The notes beneath the pieces were generated by a model. It had not been told where the DNA came from, did not search any database, and saw only the letters and a program-made list of their open reading frames with translations. This document shows, piece after piece, positions 1 through 14,100 of a stretch of 64,000 nucleotides of DNA. This DNA is from Hydractinia symbiolongicarpus. Its lineage: Eukaryota > Cnidaria > Hydrozoa > Anthoathecata > Hydractiniidae. The stretch spans positions 1,612,001-1,676,000 of the forward strand of contig NC_079877.1 in assembly GCF_029227915.1 (NCBI RefSeq), in the 5' to 3' direction. A program made the translations under genes and the position numbers. Every line of letters starts with the position of its first letter. The stretch's first letter is position 1.

Positions 1-3000
1 AACGGTTTCAATCCGGTGGAGTTACAACGGTTGCGTCACAAGTTCGCACCAACATGTATTTAATGATTTTCTTCCGATATTACTAAGTTATATCGCTTTT
101 AACAATGAAATGATTGACTGTGGAGCTTAATTGAGCTAGCTTTGGGCTGTGACCTTATAAATGTGATAAGTGAGCCAACTGCACTCCAAGAAAAAACATT
201 CTTCTTATTTTGACATGATTGTTGGAACTCAGCGATTACACTTGGCGCAGTAGAAGCGCTTCATTAAAAAACTTAGATAAATAAGTCATTTTTTACTGTG
301 GGACCAATCCTAGCCGTTATAGCGCGCTGAAAAATTGCGACAGTTTCAAAAACTACATTTCAATGACGTTCTAACTGTATCAGTCCGTTTGAGTTACAAC
401 GGTTGCGTCACATATTCGTACCAACATGTATCTAGTGATTTTCTTCCGATATTACTAAATTGTATTGGTTTTAACAGTGAAACGATTGACTGGGGGAATT
501 AATTCAACTAACTTTGGACTGTGACCTGATAAATGTGATAAATGAGACAATTGGACTCCAAGAAATAACATTCTTCTTAATTTGACATGATTGCTGGAAC
601 TCAGCGATTACACTGGGCGCTGTGGTAGCGTTTCATTTAAAAAGTTAGATAAATAAGTCATTCTTTACTGTGGGACCAATCGTAGCCGTTGTGGCGCGCT
701 CAAAAAATAGCGACAGTTTCAAAAACTACATTTGAATGACGTTCTAACGGTGTCAGTCCGTTTGAGTTACAACGGTTGGGTCACATATTTGTACCAACAT
801 GTATTTAGCGATATTTTTCTCATATTACTAGTTTGAATCGCTTTTAACAGTGAAACGATTGACTGTGGGACTTAATTAAACTGATTTTGGACTGTCACCT
901 TATAAATGTTATAAGTGAGAAAATTGGACTCTAAGTAATGACATTCTTCTTAATTTGACATGATTGTAGGAACTCAGCGATTACACTGGACCCTGTGGTA
1001 GCGATTCATTTAAAAATTTAGATAAATAAGTCAATTTTACTGTAGGACCAATCCTAGCCGTTAGCGCGCGCTGAAGATATAGAGACAGTTTCGAAAACTC
1101 CATTTCATTGACTTTCTAACGGTGTAAATCCGTTTGAGTTACAACGGTTGCGTCACACATTCGTACCAACATGTATTTAGCGATTTTTTTCCGATGTTAC
1201 TAAGTTGTATCGCTTTCAACAGTAAAACTATTGACTGTGGGACTTAATTGAACTGATTTTGGACATTGACCTTATAAATGTGATAAGTGAGCCATTTTGA
1301 CTACAAGAAAAAACATTCTTCTTAATTTTACATGATTGCTGGAACTCAGTGATTACACTGGTTGCTGTGGTAGCGATTCATTTAAAAATTTAGATAAATA
1401 AGTCAATTTTACTGTGGGACCAATCCTAGCCGTTAGCACGCGCTGAAGATATAGAGACAGTTTCGAAAACTCCATTTCATTGACTTTCTAACGGTGTCAA
1501 TCCGTTTGAGTTACAACGGTTGCGTCACACATTCGTACCAACATGTATTTAGCGATTTTTTTCCGATATTACTAAGTTGTATCGCTTTCAACAGTAAAAC
1601 GATTGACTGTGGGACTTAATTGAACTGATTTTGGACATTGACCTTATAAATGTGATAAGTGAGTCATTTTGACTACAAGAAAAAACATTCTTCTTAATTT
1701 TACATGATTGCTGGAACTCAGCGATTACACTGGTTGCTGTGGTTGCGCTTTATTTAAAAATTAAGATAAATAAGTCATTTTTTACTGTGGGACGAATCCT
1801 AGTCGTTAGTTCGCGCTGAAGATATAGAGACAGTTTCAAAAACTACATTTCATTGACTTTCTAACAGTTTTAATCCGTTTGAGTTACAACATTGTCGTCA
1901 CATATTCGCACCAACATGTATTTATTAATTTTTTTCCGATATTACTAAGTTGTATTGCTTTTAACAGTGAAACGATTGACTGTGGGACTTAATTGAACTG
2001 ATTCTGGACTGTAACCTTATGAATGCGATAAATGAGCCAATTGGACTCCAAGAATAACATTCTTCTTAATTCGACATGATTGCTGGAATTCAGCGAGTAC
2101 ACTAGGCTCTGTGGTATCGCTTTATTTAAAAATTAAGAAAAAAAGTTATTTTTAAGTGTCGGACCAATCCTAGCCGTTATCGCGCATTGAAGAAATAGAA
2201 AGAGTTTCAAAAACTACATTTCATTGACTTTCTAACGGTGTCAATCCGGTGGAGTAACAACGGTTGCGTCACAAATTCGCACCAACATGTATTTAATGAT
2301 TTTCTTCCGATATTACTAAGTTATATCGCTTTTAACAATGAAATGATTGACTGTGGAGCTTAATTGAGCTAGCTTTGGCCTGTGACCTTATAAATGTGAT
2401 AAGTGAGCCAACTGCACTCCAAGAAAAAACATTCTTCTTATTTTGACATGATTCTTGGAACTCAGCGATTACATTTGGCGCAGTGGAAGCGCTTCATTTA
2501 AAAACTTAGATAAATAAGTCATTTTTTACTGTGGGACCAATCCTAGCCGTTATCGCGCGCTGAAAAATTGCGACAGTTTCAAAAACTACATTTCAATGAC
2601 GTTCTAACTGTATCAGTCCGTTTGAGTTACAACGGTTGCGTCACATATTCGTACCAACATGTATCTAGTGATTTTCTTCCGATATTACTAAGTCGTATTG
2701 GTTTTAACAGTGAAACGATTAACTGTGGGAATTAATTCAACTAACTTTGGACTGTGACCTGATAAATGTGATAAATGAGACAATTGGACTCCAAGAAATA
2801 ACATTCTTCTTAATTTGACGTAAAAGCCGGAACTAAGCGATTACATTGGGCGCTGTGGTAGCGCTTCATTTAAAAATTTAGATAAATAAGTCATTCTTTA
2901 CTGTGGGACCAATCGTAGCCGTTGTCGCGCGCTCAAAAAATAGCGACAGTTTCAAAAACTACATTTCAATGACGTTCTAACGGTGTCAGTCCGTTTGAGT

Positions 3001-3700
3001 TACAACGGTTGGGTCACATATTTGTACCAACATGTATTTAGCGATATTTTTCTCATATTACTTGTTTGCATCGCTTTTAACAGTGAAACGATTGACTGTG
3101 GGACTTAATTAAACTGATTTTGGACTGTGACCTTATAAATGTTATAAGTGAGAAAATTGGACTCTAAGTAATGACATTCTTCTTAATTTGACATGATTGT
3201 AGGAAATCAGCGATTACACTGGACCCGGTGGTAGCGATTCATTTAAAAATTTAGATAAATAAGTCAATTTTACTGTGGGACCAATCCTAGCCGTTAGCGC
3301 GCGCTGAAGATATAGAGACAGTTTCGAAAACTCCATTTCATTGACTTTCTAACGGTGTCAATCCGTTTGAGTTACAAAGGTTGCGTCACACATTCGTACC
3401 AACATGTATTTAGCGAATTCTTTCCGATATAACTAAGTTGTATCGCTTTCAACAGTAAAACGATTGACTGTGGGACTTAATTGAACTGATTTTGGACATT
3501 GACCTTATAAATGTGATAAGTGAGTCATTTTGACTACAAGAAGAAACATTCTTCTTGATTTCACATGATTGCTGGAACTCAGCGATTACACTGGTTGCTG
3601 TGGTTGCGCTTTATTTAAAAATTAAGATAAATAAGTCATTTTTTACTGTGGGACGAATCCTAGTCGTTAGTTCGCACTGAAGAAATAGAGACAGTTTCAA
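1..3700 (+). repeat. Six-monomer higher-order repeat, first block
   Basis: The subtype order seen from position 1 starts again after about six monomers. The subtype marker CAATCCGGTGG is at 9 and again at 2242 (2,233 bp), and the marker GAGCTAGCTTTGG at about 133 and 2366. Four consecutive subtypes are matched, after which the second copy diverges in order. The first copy ends with a subtype carrying ACATTGTCGTCAC (about 1890) that is absent from the matching place in the second. Boundaries are approximate. Confidence 0.8.
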
Positions 3701-6700
3701 AAACTACATTTCATTGACTTTCTAACAGTTTTAATCCGTTTGAGTTGCAACGGTTGCGTCACATATTCGCACCAACATGTATTTAGTGATTTTCTTCCCG
3801 TATTACTAAGTTGTATCGCTTTCAACAGTGTAACGATTGACTGTGGGACTTAATTAAACTGATTTTGGACTTTGACCTTATAAATGTGGTAAGTGAGCCA
3901 TTTTGACTACAAGAAATAACATTCTTCTTAATTTTACATGATTGCTGGAACTCAGCGATTACACTGGGCGCTGTGGTTGCGCTTTATTTAAAAATTAAGA
4001 TAAATAAGTCATTTTTTACTGTGGGACGAATCCTAGTCGTTAGTTCGCGCTGAAGAAATAGAGGCAGTTCAAAAACTACATTTCATTGACTTTCTAACAG
4101 TTTTAATCCGTTTGAGTTGCAACGGTTGCGTCACATATTCGCACCAACATGTATTTAGTGATTTTCTTCCCGTATTACTAAGTTGTATCGCTTTCAACAG
4201 TGAAACGATTGACTGTGGGACTTAATTGAACTGATTTTGGACTTTGACCTTATAAATGTGATAAATGAGCAATTTTGACTACAAGAAATAACATTCTTCT
4301 TAATTTGACATGATTGCTGGAACTCAGCGAATACACTTGGCGCAGTGGAAGCGCTTCATTTAAAAACTTAGATAAATAACTCATTTTTTACTGTGGGACC
4401 AATCCTAGCCGTTATTGCGCGCTGAAAAATTGCGACAGTTTCAAAAACTACATTTCAATGACGTTCTAACTGTATAAGTCCGTTTGAGTTACAAAGGTTG
4501 CGTCACATATTCGTACCAACATGTATCTAGTGATTTTCTTCCGATATTACTAAGTTGTATTGGTTTTAACAGTGAAACGATTGACTGTGGGAATTAATTC
4601 AACTAACTTTGGACTGTGACCTGATAAATTTGATAAATGAGAAAATTGGACTCCAAGAAATAACATTCTTCTTAATTTGACGTGAATGCCGGAACTTAGC
4701 GATTACATTGGGCGCTGTGGTAGCGCTTCATTTAAAAATTTAGATAAATAAGTCATTCTTTACTGTGGGACCAATCGTAGCCGTTGTCGCGCGCTGAAAA
4801 AATAGCGACAGTTTCAAAAACTACATTTCAATGACGTTCTAACTGTATCAGTCCGTTTGAGTTACAACGGTTGCGTCACATATTCGTACCAACATGTATC
4901 TAGTGATTTTCTTCCGATAATACTAAGTTGTATCGCTTTTAACAATGAAATGATTGACTGTGGAGCTTAATTGAGCTATCTTTGGCTTGTGACCTTATAA
5001 ATGTGAAAAGTGAGCCAACTGCACTCCAAGAAAAAACATTCTTCTTATTTTGACATGATTGTTGGAACTCAGCGATTACACTTGGCGCAGTGGAAGCGCT
5101 TCATTTAAAAACTTAGATAAATAAGTCATTTTTTACTGTGGGACCAATCCTAGCCGTTATCGCGCGCTGAAAAATTGCGACAGTTTCAAAAACTACATTT
5201 CAATGACGTTCTAACTGTATCAGTCCGTTTGAGTCACAACGGTTGCGTCACATATTCGTACCAACATGTATCTAGTGATTTTCTTCCGATATTACTAAGT
5301 TGTATTGTTTTTAACAGTGAAACGATTGACTGTAGGAATTAATTCAACTAACTTTGGACTGTGACCTGATAAATGTGATAAATGAGACAATTGGACTCCA
5401 AGAAATAACATTCTTCTTAATTTGACGTGAATGCCGGAACTTAGCGATTACATTGGGCGCTGTGGTAGCGCTTCATTTAAAAATTTATATAAATAAGTCA
5501 TTCTTTACTGTGGGAGCAATCGTAGCCGTTGTCGCGCGCTGAAAAAATAGCGACAGTTTCAAAAACTACATTTGAATGACTTTCTAACGGTGTCAGTGCG
5601 TTTGAGTTACAACGGTTGGGTCACATATTTGTACCAACATGTGTTTAGCGATATTTTTCTCATAATACTAGTTTGCATCGTTTTAACAGTGAAACGATTG
5701 ACTGTGGGACTTAATTAAACTTATTTTGGACTGTGACCTTATAAATGTTATAAGTGACAAAATTGGACTCTAAGAAATGACATTCTTCTTAATTTGACAT
5801 GATTGTAGGAACTCAGCGATTACACTGGACCCTGTGGTAGCGATTCATTTAAAAATTTAGATAAATAAGTCAATTTTACTGTGGGACCAATCCTAGCCGT
5901 TAGCGCGCGCTGAAGATATAGAGACAGTTTCGAAAACTCCATTTCATTGACTTTCTAACGGTGTCAATCCATTTGAGTTACAACGGATGCGTCACACATT
6001 CGTACCAACATGTATCTAGTGATTTTCTTCCGATATTACTAAGTTGTATCGCTTTTAACAATGAAATGATTGACTGTGGAGCTTAATTGAGCTAGCTTTG
6101 GCCTGTGACCTTATAAATGTGATAAGTGAGTCAACTGCACTCCAAGAAAAAACATTCTTCTTATTTTGACATGATTGTTGGAACTCAGCGATTACACTTG
6201 GCGCAGTGGAAGCGCTTCATTTAAAAACTTAGATAAATAAGTCATTTTTTACTGTGGGACCAATCCTAGCCGTTATCGCGCGCTGAAAAATTGCGACAGT
6301 TTCAAACACTACATTTCAATGACGTTCTAACTGTATCAGTCCGTTTGAGTTACAAAGGTTGCGTCACATATTCGTACCAACATGTATCTAGTGATTTTCT
6401 TCCGATATTACTAAGTTGTATTGGTTTTAACAGTGAAACGAATGACTGTGGGAATTAATTCAACTAACTTTGGACTGTGACCTGATAAATTTGATAAATG
6501 AGAAAATTGGACTCCAAGAAATAACATTCTTCTTAATTTGACGTGAATGCCGGAACTTAGCGATTACATTGGGCGCTGTGGTAGCGCTTCATTTAAAAAT
6601 TTAGATAAATAAGTCATTTTTTACTGTGGGACCAATCCTAGCCGTTATCGCGCGCTGAAAAATTGCGACAGTTTCAAAAACTACATTTCAATGACGTTCT

Positions 6701-9700
6701 AACTGTATCAGTCCGTTTGAGTCACAACGGTTGCGTCACATATTCGTACCAACATGTATCTAGTGATTTTCTTCCGATATTACTAAGTTGTATTGTTTTT
6801 AACAGTGAAACGATTGACTGTAGGGATTAATTCAACTAACTTTGGACTGTGACCTGATAAATGTGATAAATGAGACAATTGGACTCCAAGAAATAACATT
6901 CTTCTTAACTTGACGTGAATGCCGGAACTTAGCGATTACATTGGGCGCTGTGGTAGCGCTTCATTTAAAAATTTATATAAATAAGTCATTCTTTACTGTG
7001 GGACCAATCGTAGCCGTTGTCGCGCGCTGAAAAAATAGCGACAGTTTCAAAAACTACATTTGAATGACGTTCTAACGGTGTCAGTGCGTTTGAGTTACAA
7101 CGGTTGGGTCACATATTTGTACCAACATGTATTTAGCGATATTTTTCTCATATTACTAGTTTGCATCGTTTTAACAGTGAAACGATTGACTGTGGGACTT
7201 AATTAAACTGATTTTGGACTGTGACCTTATAAATGTTATAAGTGAGAAAATTGGACTCTAAGAAATGACATTCTTCTTAATTTGACATGATTGTAGGAAC
7301 TCAGCGATTACACTGGACCCTGTGGTAGCGATTCATTTAAAAATTTAGATAAATAAGTCAATTTTACTGTGGGACCAATCCTAGCCGTTAGCGCGCGCTG
7401 AAGATATAGAGACAGTTTCAAAAACTCCATTTTATTGACTTTCTAACGGTGTCAATCCATTTGAGTTACAACGGATGCGTCACACATTCGTACCAACATG
7501 TATTTAGTGATTTTCTTCCCGTATTACTAAGTTGTATTGCTTTCAACAGTAAAACGATTGACTGTGGGACTTAATTGAACTGATTTTAGACTTTGACCTT
7601 ATAAATGTGATAAATGAGCAATTTTGACTACAAGAAATAACATTCTTCTTAATTTGACATGATTGCTGGAACTCAGCGATTACACTGGGCGTTGTGGTAG
7701 CGCTTTATTTAAAAATTAAGATAAATAAGTCAGTTTTAACTGTGGGACCAATCCTAGCCGTTATAGCGCGCTAAAGAAATAGAGACAGTTTCCAAAACTA
7801 CATTTCAATGACGTTCTAACGGTGTCAGTCCGTTTGAGTTACAACGGTTGGGTCACATATTTGTACCAACATGTATTTAGCGATATTTTTCTCATATTAC
7901 TAGTTTGCATCGCTTTTAACAGGGAAACGATTGACTGTGGGACTTAATTGATCTGATTTTGGACTGTGACCTTATAAATGTTATAAGTGAGAAAATTGGA
8001 CTCTAAGAAATGACATTTTTCTTAATTTGACATGATTGTAGGAACTCAGCGATTACACTGGACCCTGTGGTAGCCATTCATTTAAAAATTTAGATAAATA
8101 AGTCAATTTTACTGTGGGACCAATCCTAGCCGTTAGCGCGCGCTGAAGATATAGAGACAGTTTCGAAAACTCCATTTTATTGACTTTTTAACGGGGTCAA
8201 TCCGTTTGAGTTACAACGGTTGCGTCACACATTCGTACCAACAAGTATTTACTGATTTTTTTCCGATATTACTAAGTTGTATCGCTTTCAACAGTGAAAC
8301 GATTGACTGTGGGACTTAATTGAACTGATTTTGGACTTCGACCTTATAAATGGGATAAATGAGCGATTTTGAATACAAGAAATAACATTCTTCTTAATTT
8401 GACATGATTGCTGGAACTCAGCGATTACACTGGGCGCTGTGGTAGCGCTTTATTTAAAAATTAAGAAAATAAGTTATTCTTTAGTGTGGGACCAATCCTA
8501 GCCGTTATCGCGCATTGAAGAAATAGAGACAGTTTCAAAAACTACATTTTATTGACTTTCTAACAGTGTCAATCCAGTGGAGTTACAACAGTTGCGTCAC
8601 ATATTCGCACCAACATGTATTTAGTGATTTTCTTCCGATATTACTAAGTTGTGTTTTCTTTAACAGTTAAACGATTGACTGTGGGAGTTAATTGAATGAT
8701 TCTGGACTGTGACCTTACAAATGTGATGAAGGAGCTAATTGGTCTCCAAGGAATAACATTCTTCTTAACTTGACATGATTGCTGGAATTCAGCGATTACA
8801 TTAGGCTCTGTGGTTGCGCTTTATTTAAAAACTTAGATAAATAAGTTTTTTCTTACTGTGGGACGAATCCTAGTCGTTAGTTCGCGCTGAAGAAATAGAG
8901 ACAGTTTCAAAAACTACATTTCATTGACTTTCTAACAGTTTTAATCCGTTTGAGTTGCAACGGTTGCGTCACATATTCGCACCAACATGTATTTAGTGAT
9001 TTTCTTCCCGTATTACTAAGTTGTATCGCTTTCAACAGTGAAACGATTGACTGTGGGACTTAATTGAAGTGATTTTGGACTTTGACCTTATAAATGTGAT
9101 AAGTGAGCCATTTTGACTACAAGAAATAACATTCTTCTTAATTTTACATGATTGCTGGAACTCAGCGATTACACTGGGCGCTGTGGTTGCGCTTTATTTA
9201 AAAATTAAGATAAATAAGTCATTTTTTACTGTGGGACGAATCCTAGTCGTTAGTTCGCGCTGAAGAAATAGAGACAGTTTCAAAAACTACCTTTCATTGA
9301 CTTTCTAACAGTTTTAATCCGTTTGAGTTGCAACGGTTGCGTCACATATTCGCACCAACATGTATTTAGTGATTTTCTTCCCGTATTACTAAGTTGTATC
9401 GCTTTCAACAGTGAAACGATTGACTGTGGGACTTAATTGAACTGATTTTGGACTTTGACCTTATAAATGTGATAAATGAGCAATTTTGACTACAAGAAAT
9501 AACATTTTTCTTAATTTGACATGATTGCTGGAACTCAGCGATTACACTTGGCGCAGTGGAAGCGCTTCATTTAAAAACTTAGATAAATAAGTCATTTTTT
9601 ACTGTGGGACCAATCCTAGCCGTTATCGCGTGCTGAAAAATTGCGACAGTTTCAAAAACTACATTTCAATGACGTTCTAACTGTATCAAGCCGTGTGAGT

Positions 9701-11112
9701 TACAACGGTTGCGTCACATATTCGTACCAACATGTATCTAGTGATTTTCTTCCGATATTACTAAGTTGTATCGCTTTTAACACTGAGATGATTGACTGTG
9801 GAGCTTAATTGAGCTAGCTTTGGCCTGTGACCTTATAAATGTGATAAGTGAGCCAACTGCACTCCAAGAAAAAACATTCTTCTTTTTTTGACATGATTGT
9901 TGGAACTCAGCGATTACACTTGGCGCAGTGGAAGCGCTTCATTTAAAAACTTAGATAAATAAGTCATTTTTTACTGTGGGACCAATCCTAGCCGTTATCG
10001 CGCGCTGAAAAATTGCGACAGTTTCAAAAACTACATTTCAATGACGTTCTAACTGTATCAGTCCGTTTGAGTTACAACGGTTGCGTCACATATTCGTACC
10101 AACATGTATCTAGTGATTTTCTTCCGATATTACTAAGTTGTATTGGTTTTAACAGTGAAACGATTGACTGTGGGAATTAATTCAACTAACTTTGGACTGT
10201 GACCTGATAAATGTGATAAATGAGAAAATTGGACTCCAAGAAATAACATTCTTCTTAATTTGACGTGAATGCCGGAACTTAGCGATTACATTGGGCGCTG
10301 TGGTAGCGCTTCATTTAAAAATTTAGATAAATAAGTCATTCTTTACTGTGGGACCAATCGTAGCCGTTGTCGCGCGCTGAAAAAATAGCGACAGTTTCAA
10401 AAACTACATTTGAATGACGTTCTAACGGTGTCAGTCCGTTTGAGTTGCAACGGTTGGGTCACATATTTGTGCCAACATGTATTTAGCGATATTTTTCTGA
10501 TATTACTAGTTTGCATCGCTTTTAACAGTGAAACGATTGACTGTGGGACTTAATTAAACTGATTTTGGACTGTGACCTTATAAATGTTATAAGTGAGAAA
10601 ATCGGACTCTAAGAAATGACATTCTTCTTAATTTGACATGGTTGTAGGAACTCAGCGATTACACTGGACCCTGTGGTAGCGATTCATTTAAAAATTTAGA
10701 TAAATAAGTCAATTTTACTGTGGGACCAATCCTAGCCGTTAGCGCGCGCTGAAGATATAGAGACAGTTTCGAAAACTCCATTTCATTGACTTTCTAACGG
10801 TGTCAATCCGTTTGAGTTACAACGGTTGCGTCACACATTCGTACCAACATGTATTTAGTAATTTTTTTCTGATATTACTAAGTTGTATCGCTTTCAACAG
10901 TAAAACGATTGACTGTGGGACTTAATTGAACTGATTTTGGACTTTGACCTTATAAATGTGATAAGTGAGCCATTTTGACTACAAGAAAAAACATTCTTCT
11001 TAATTTTACATGATTGCTGGAACTCAGCGATTACACTGGTTGCTGTGGTTGCGCTTTATTTAAAAATTAAGATAAATAAGTCATTTTTTACTGTGGGACG
11101 AATTCTAGTCGT
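3701..11112 (+). repeat. Satellite with mixed subtype order; local four-monomer duplication
   Basis: About 20 monomers of the same subtypes in irregular order. A marker subtype (TGTATTGTTTTTAACAG followed by TTTATATAAATAAG) lies at 5301/5485 and again at 6789/6973, exactly 1,488 bp (four monomers) apart, which shows a local duplication. The GAGCTA subtype recurs at 4973, 6089 and 9811, at whole multiples of about 372 bp. The block 7.64-8.86 kb also matches 22.43-23.65 kb. Nothing other than satellite is visible. Confidence 0.9.
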
Positions 11113-14100
11113 TAGTTCGCGCTAAAGAAATAGAGACAGTTTCAAAAACTACATTTCATTGACTTTCTAACAGTTTTAATCCGTTTGAGTTGCAACGGTT
11201 GCGTCACATATTCGCACCAACATGTATTTAGTGATTTTCTTCCCGTATTACTAAGTTGTATCGCTTTCAACAGTGAAACGATTGACTGTGGGACTTAATT
11301 AAAGTGATTTTGGACTTTGACCTTATAAATGTGATAAGTGAGCCATTTTGACTACAAGAAATAACATTCTTCTTAATTTTACATGATTGCTGGAACTCAG
11401 CGATTACACTGGGCGCTGTGGTTACGCTTTATTTAAAAATTAAGATAAATAAGACATTTTTTACTGTGGGACGAATCCTAGTCGTTAGTTCGCGCTGAAG
11501 AAATAGAGACAGTTTCAAAAACTACATTTCATTGACTTTCTAACAGTTTTAATCCGTTTGAGTTGCAACGATTGCGTCTCATATTCGCACCAACATGTAT
11601 TTAGTGATTTTCTTCCCGTATTTCTAAGTTGTATCGCTTTCAACAGTGAAACGATTGACTGTGGGACTTAATTGAACTGATTTTGGACTTTGACCTTATA
11701 AATGTGATAAGTGAGCCATTTTGACTACAAGAAATAACATTCTTCTTAATTTTACATGATTGCTGGAACTCAGCGATTACACTGGGCGCTGTGGTTGCGC
11801 TTTATTTAAAAATTAAGATAAATAAGTCATTTTTTACTGTGGGACGAATCCTAGTCGTTAGTTCGCGCTGAAGAAATAGAGACAGTTTCAAAAACTACAT
11901 TTCATTGACTTTGTAACAGTTTTAATCCGTTTGAGTTACAACGGTTGCCTCACATATTTGCACCAACATGTATTTAGTGATTTTCTTCCCGTATTACTAA
12001 GTTGTATCGCTTTCAACAGTGAAACGATTGACTGTGGGACTTAATTGAACTGATTTTGGACTTTGACCTTAAAAATGTGATAAATGAGCAATTTTGACTA
12101 CAAGAAATAACATTCTTCCTAATTTGACATGATTGCTGGAACTCAGCGATTACACTGGGCGCTGTGGTAGCGTTTTATTTAAAAATTAAGATAAATAAGT
12201 CATTTTTAACTGTGGGACCAATCCTAGCCGTTATAGCGCGCTAAAGAAATAGAGACAGTTTCAAAAACTACATTTTAATCACGTTCTAACGGTGTCAGTC
12301 CGTTTGAGTTACAACGTTTGGGTCACATATTTGTACCAACATGTATTTAGCGATATTTTTCCCATATTACTAGTTTGCATCGCTTTTAACAGTGAACCGA
12401 TTGACTGTGGGACTTAATTGAACTGATTTTGGACTGTGACCTTATAAATGTTATAAGTGAGAAAATTGGACTCTAAGAAATGACATTCTTCTTAATTTGA
12501 CATGATTGTAGGAACTCAGCGATTACACTGGACCCTGTGGTAGCGATTCATTTAAAAGTTTAGATAAATAAGTCAAATTTACTGTGGGACAAATCGTAGC
12601 CGTTAGCGCGCGCTGAAGATATAGAGACAGTTTCGAAAACGCCATTTCATTGACTTTCTAACGGGGTCAATCCGTTTGAGTTACAACGGTTGCGTCACAC
12701 ATTCGTACCAACAAGTATTTAGTGATTTTTTTCCGATATTACTAAGTTGTATCGCTTTCAACAGTGAAACGATTGACTGTGGGACTTAATTGAACTGATT
12801 TTGGACTTCGACCTTATAAATGTGATAAATGAGCGATTTTGACTACTAGAAATAACATTCTTCTTAATTTGACATGATTGCTGGAACTCAGCGATTACAC
12901 TGGGCGCTGTGGTAGCGCTTTATTTAAAAATTAAGAAAATAAGTTATTTTTTAGTGTGGGACCAATCCTAGCCGTTATCGCGCATTGAAGAAATAGAGAC
13001 AGTTTCAAAAACTACATTTCATTGACTTTCTAACAGTTTTAATCCGTTTGAGTTTCAACGGTTGCGTCACATATTCGTACCAACATGTATCTAGTGATTT
13101 TCTTCCGATATTACTAAGTTGTATCGCTTTTAACAATGAAATGATTGACTGTGGAGCTTAATTGAGCTAGCTTTGGCCTGTGACCTTATAAATGTGATAA
13201 GTGAGCCAACTGCACTCCAAGAAAAAACATTCTTCTTATTTTGACATGATTGTTGGAACTCAGCAATTACACTTGGCGCAGTGGAAGCGCTTCATTTAAA
13301 AACTTAGATAAATAAGTCATTTTTTACTGTGGGACCAATCCTAGCCGTTGTCGCGCGGTGAAAAATTGCGACAGTTTCAAAAACTACATTTCAATGACGT
13401 TCTAACTGTATCAGTCCGTTTGAGTTACAACGGTTGCGTCACATATTCGTACCAACCTGTATCTAGTGATTTTCTTCCGATATTACTAAGTTGTATTGGT
13501 TTTAACAGTGAAACGATTGACTGTGGGAATTAATTCAACTAACTTTGGACTGTGACCTGATAAATGTGATAAATGAGACAATTGGACTCCAAGAAATAAC
13601 ATTCTTCTTAATTTGACGTAAATGCCGGAACTTAGCGATTACATTGGGCGCTGTGGTAGCGCTTCATTTAAAAACTTAGATAAATAAGTCATTCTTTACT
13701 GTGGGACGAATCCTAGTCGTTAGTTCGCGCTGAAGAAATAGAGACAGTTTCAAAAACTACATTTCATTGACTTTCTAACAGTTTTAATCCGTTTGAGTTG
13801 CAACGGTTGCGTCTCATATTCGCACCAACATGTATTTAGTGATTTTCTTCCCGTATTTCTAAGTTGTATCGCTTTCAACAGTGAAACGATTGACTGTGGG
13901 ACTTAATTGAACTGATTTTGGACTTTGACCTTATAAATGTGATAAGTGAGCCATTTTGACTACAAGAAATAACATTCTTCTTAATTTTACATGATTGCTG
14001 GAACTCAGCGATTACACTGGGCGCTGTGGTTGCGCTTTATTTAAAAATTAAGATAAATAAGTCATTTTTTACTGTGGGACGAATCCTAGTCGTTACTTCG

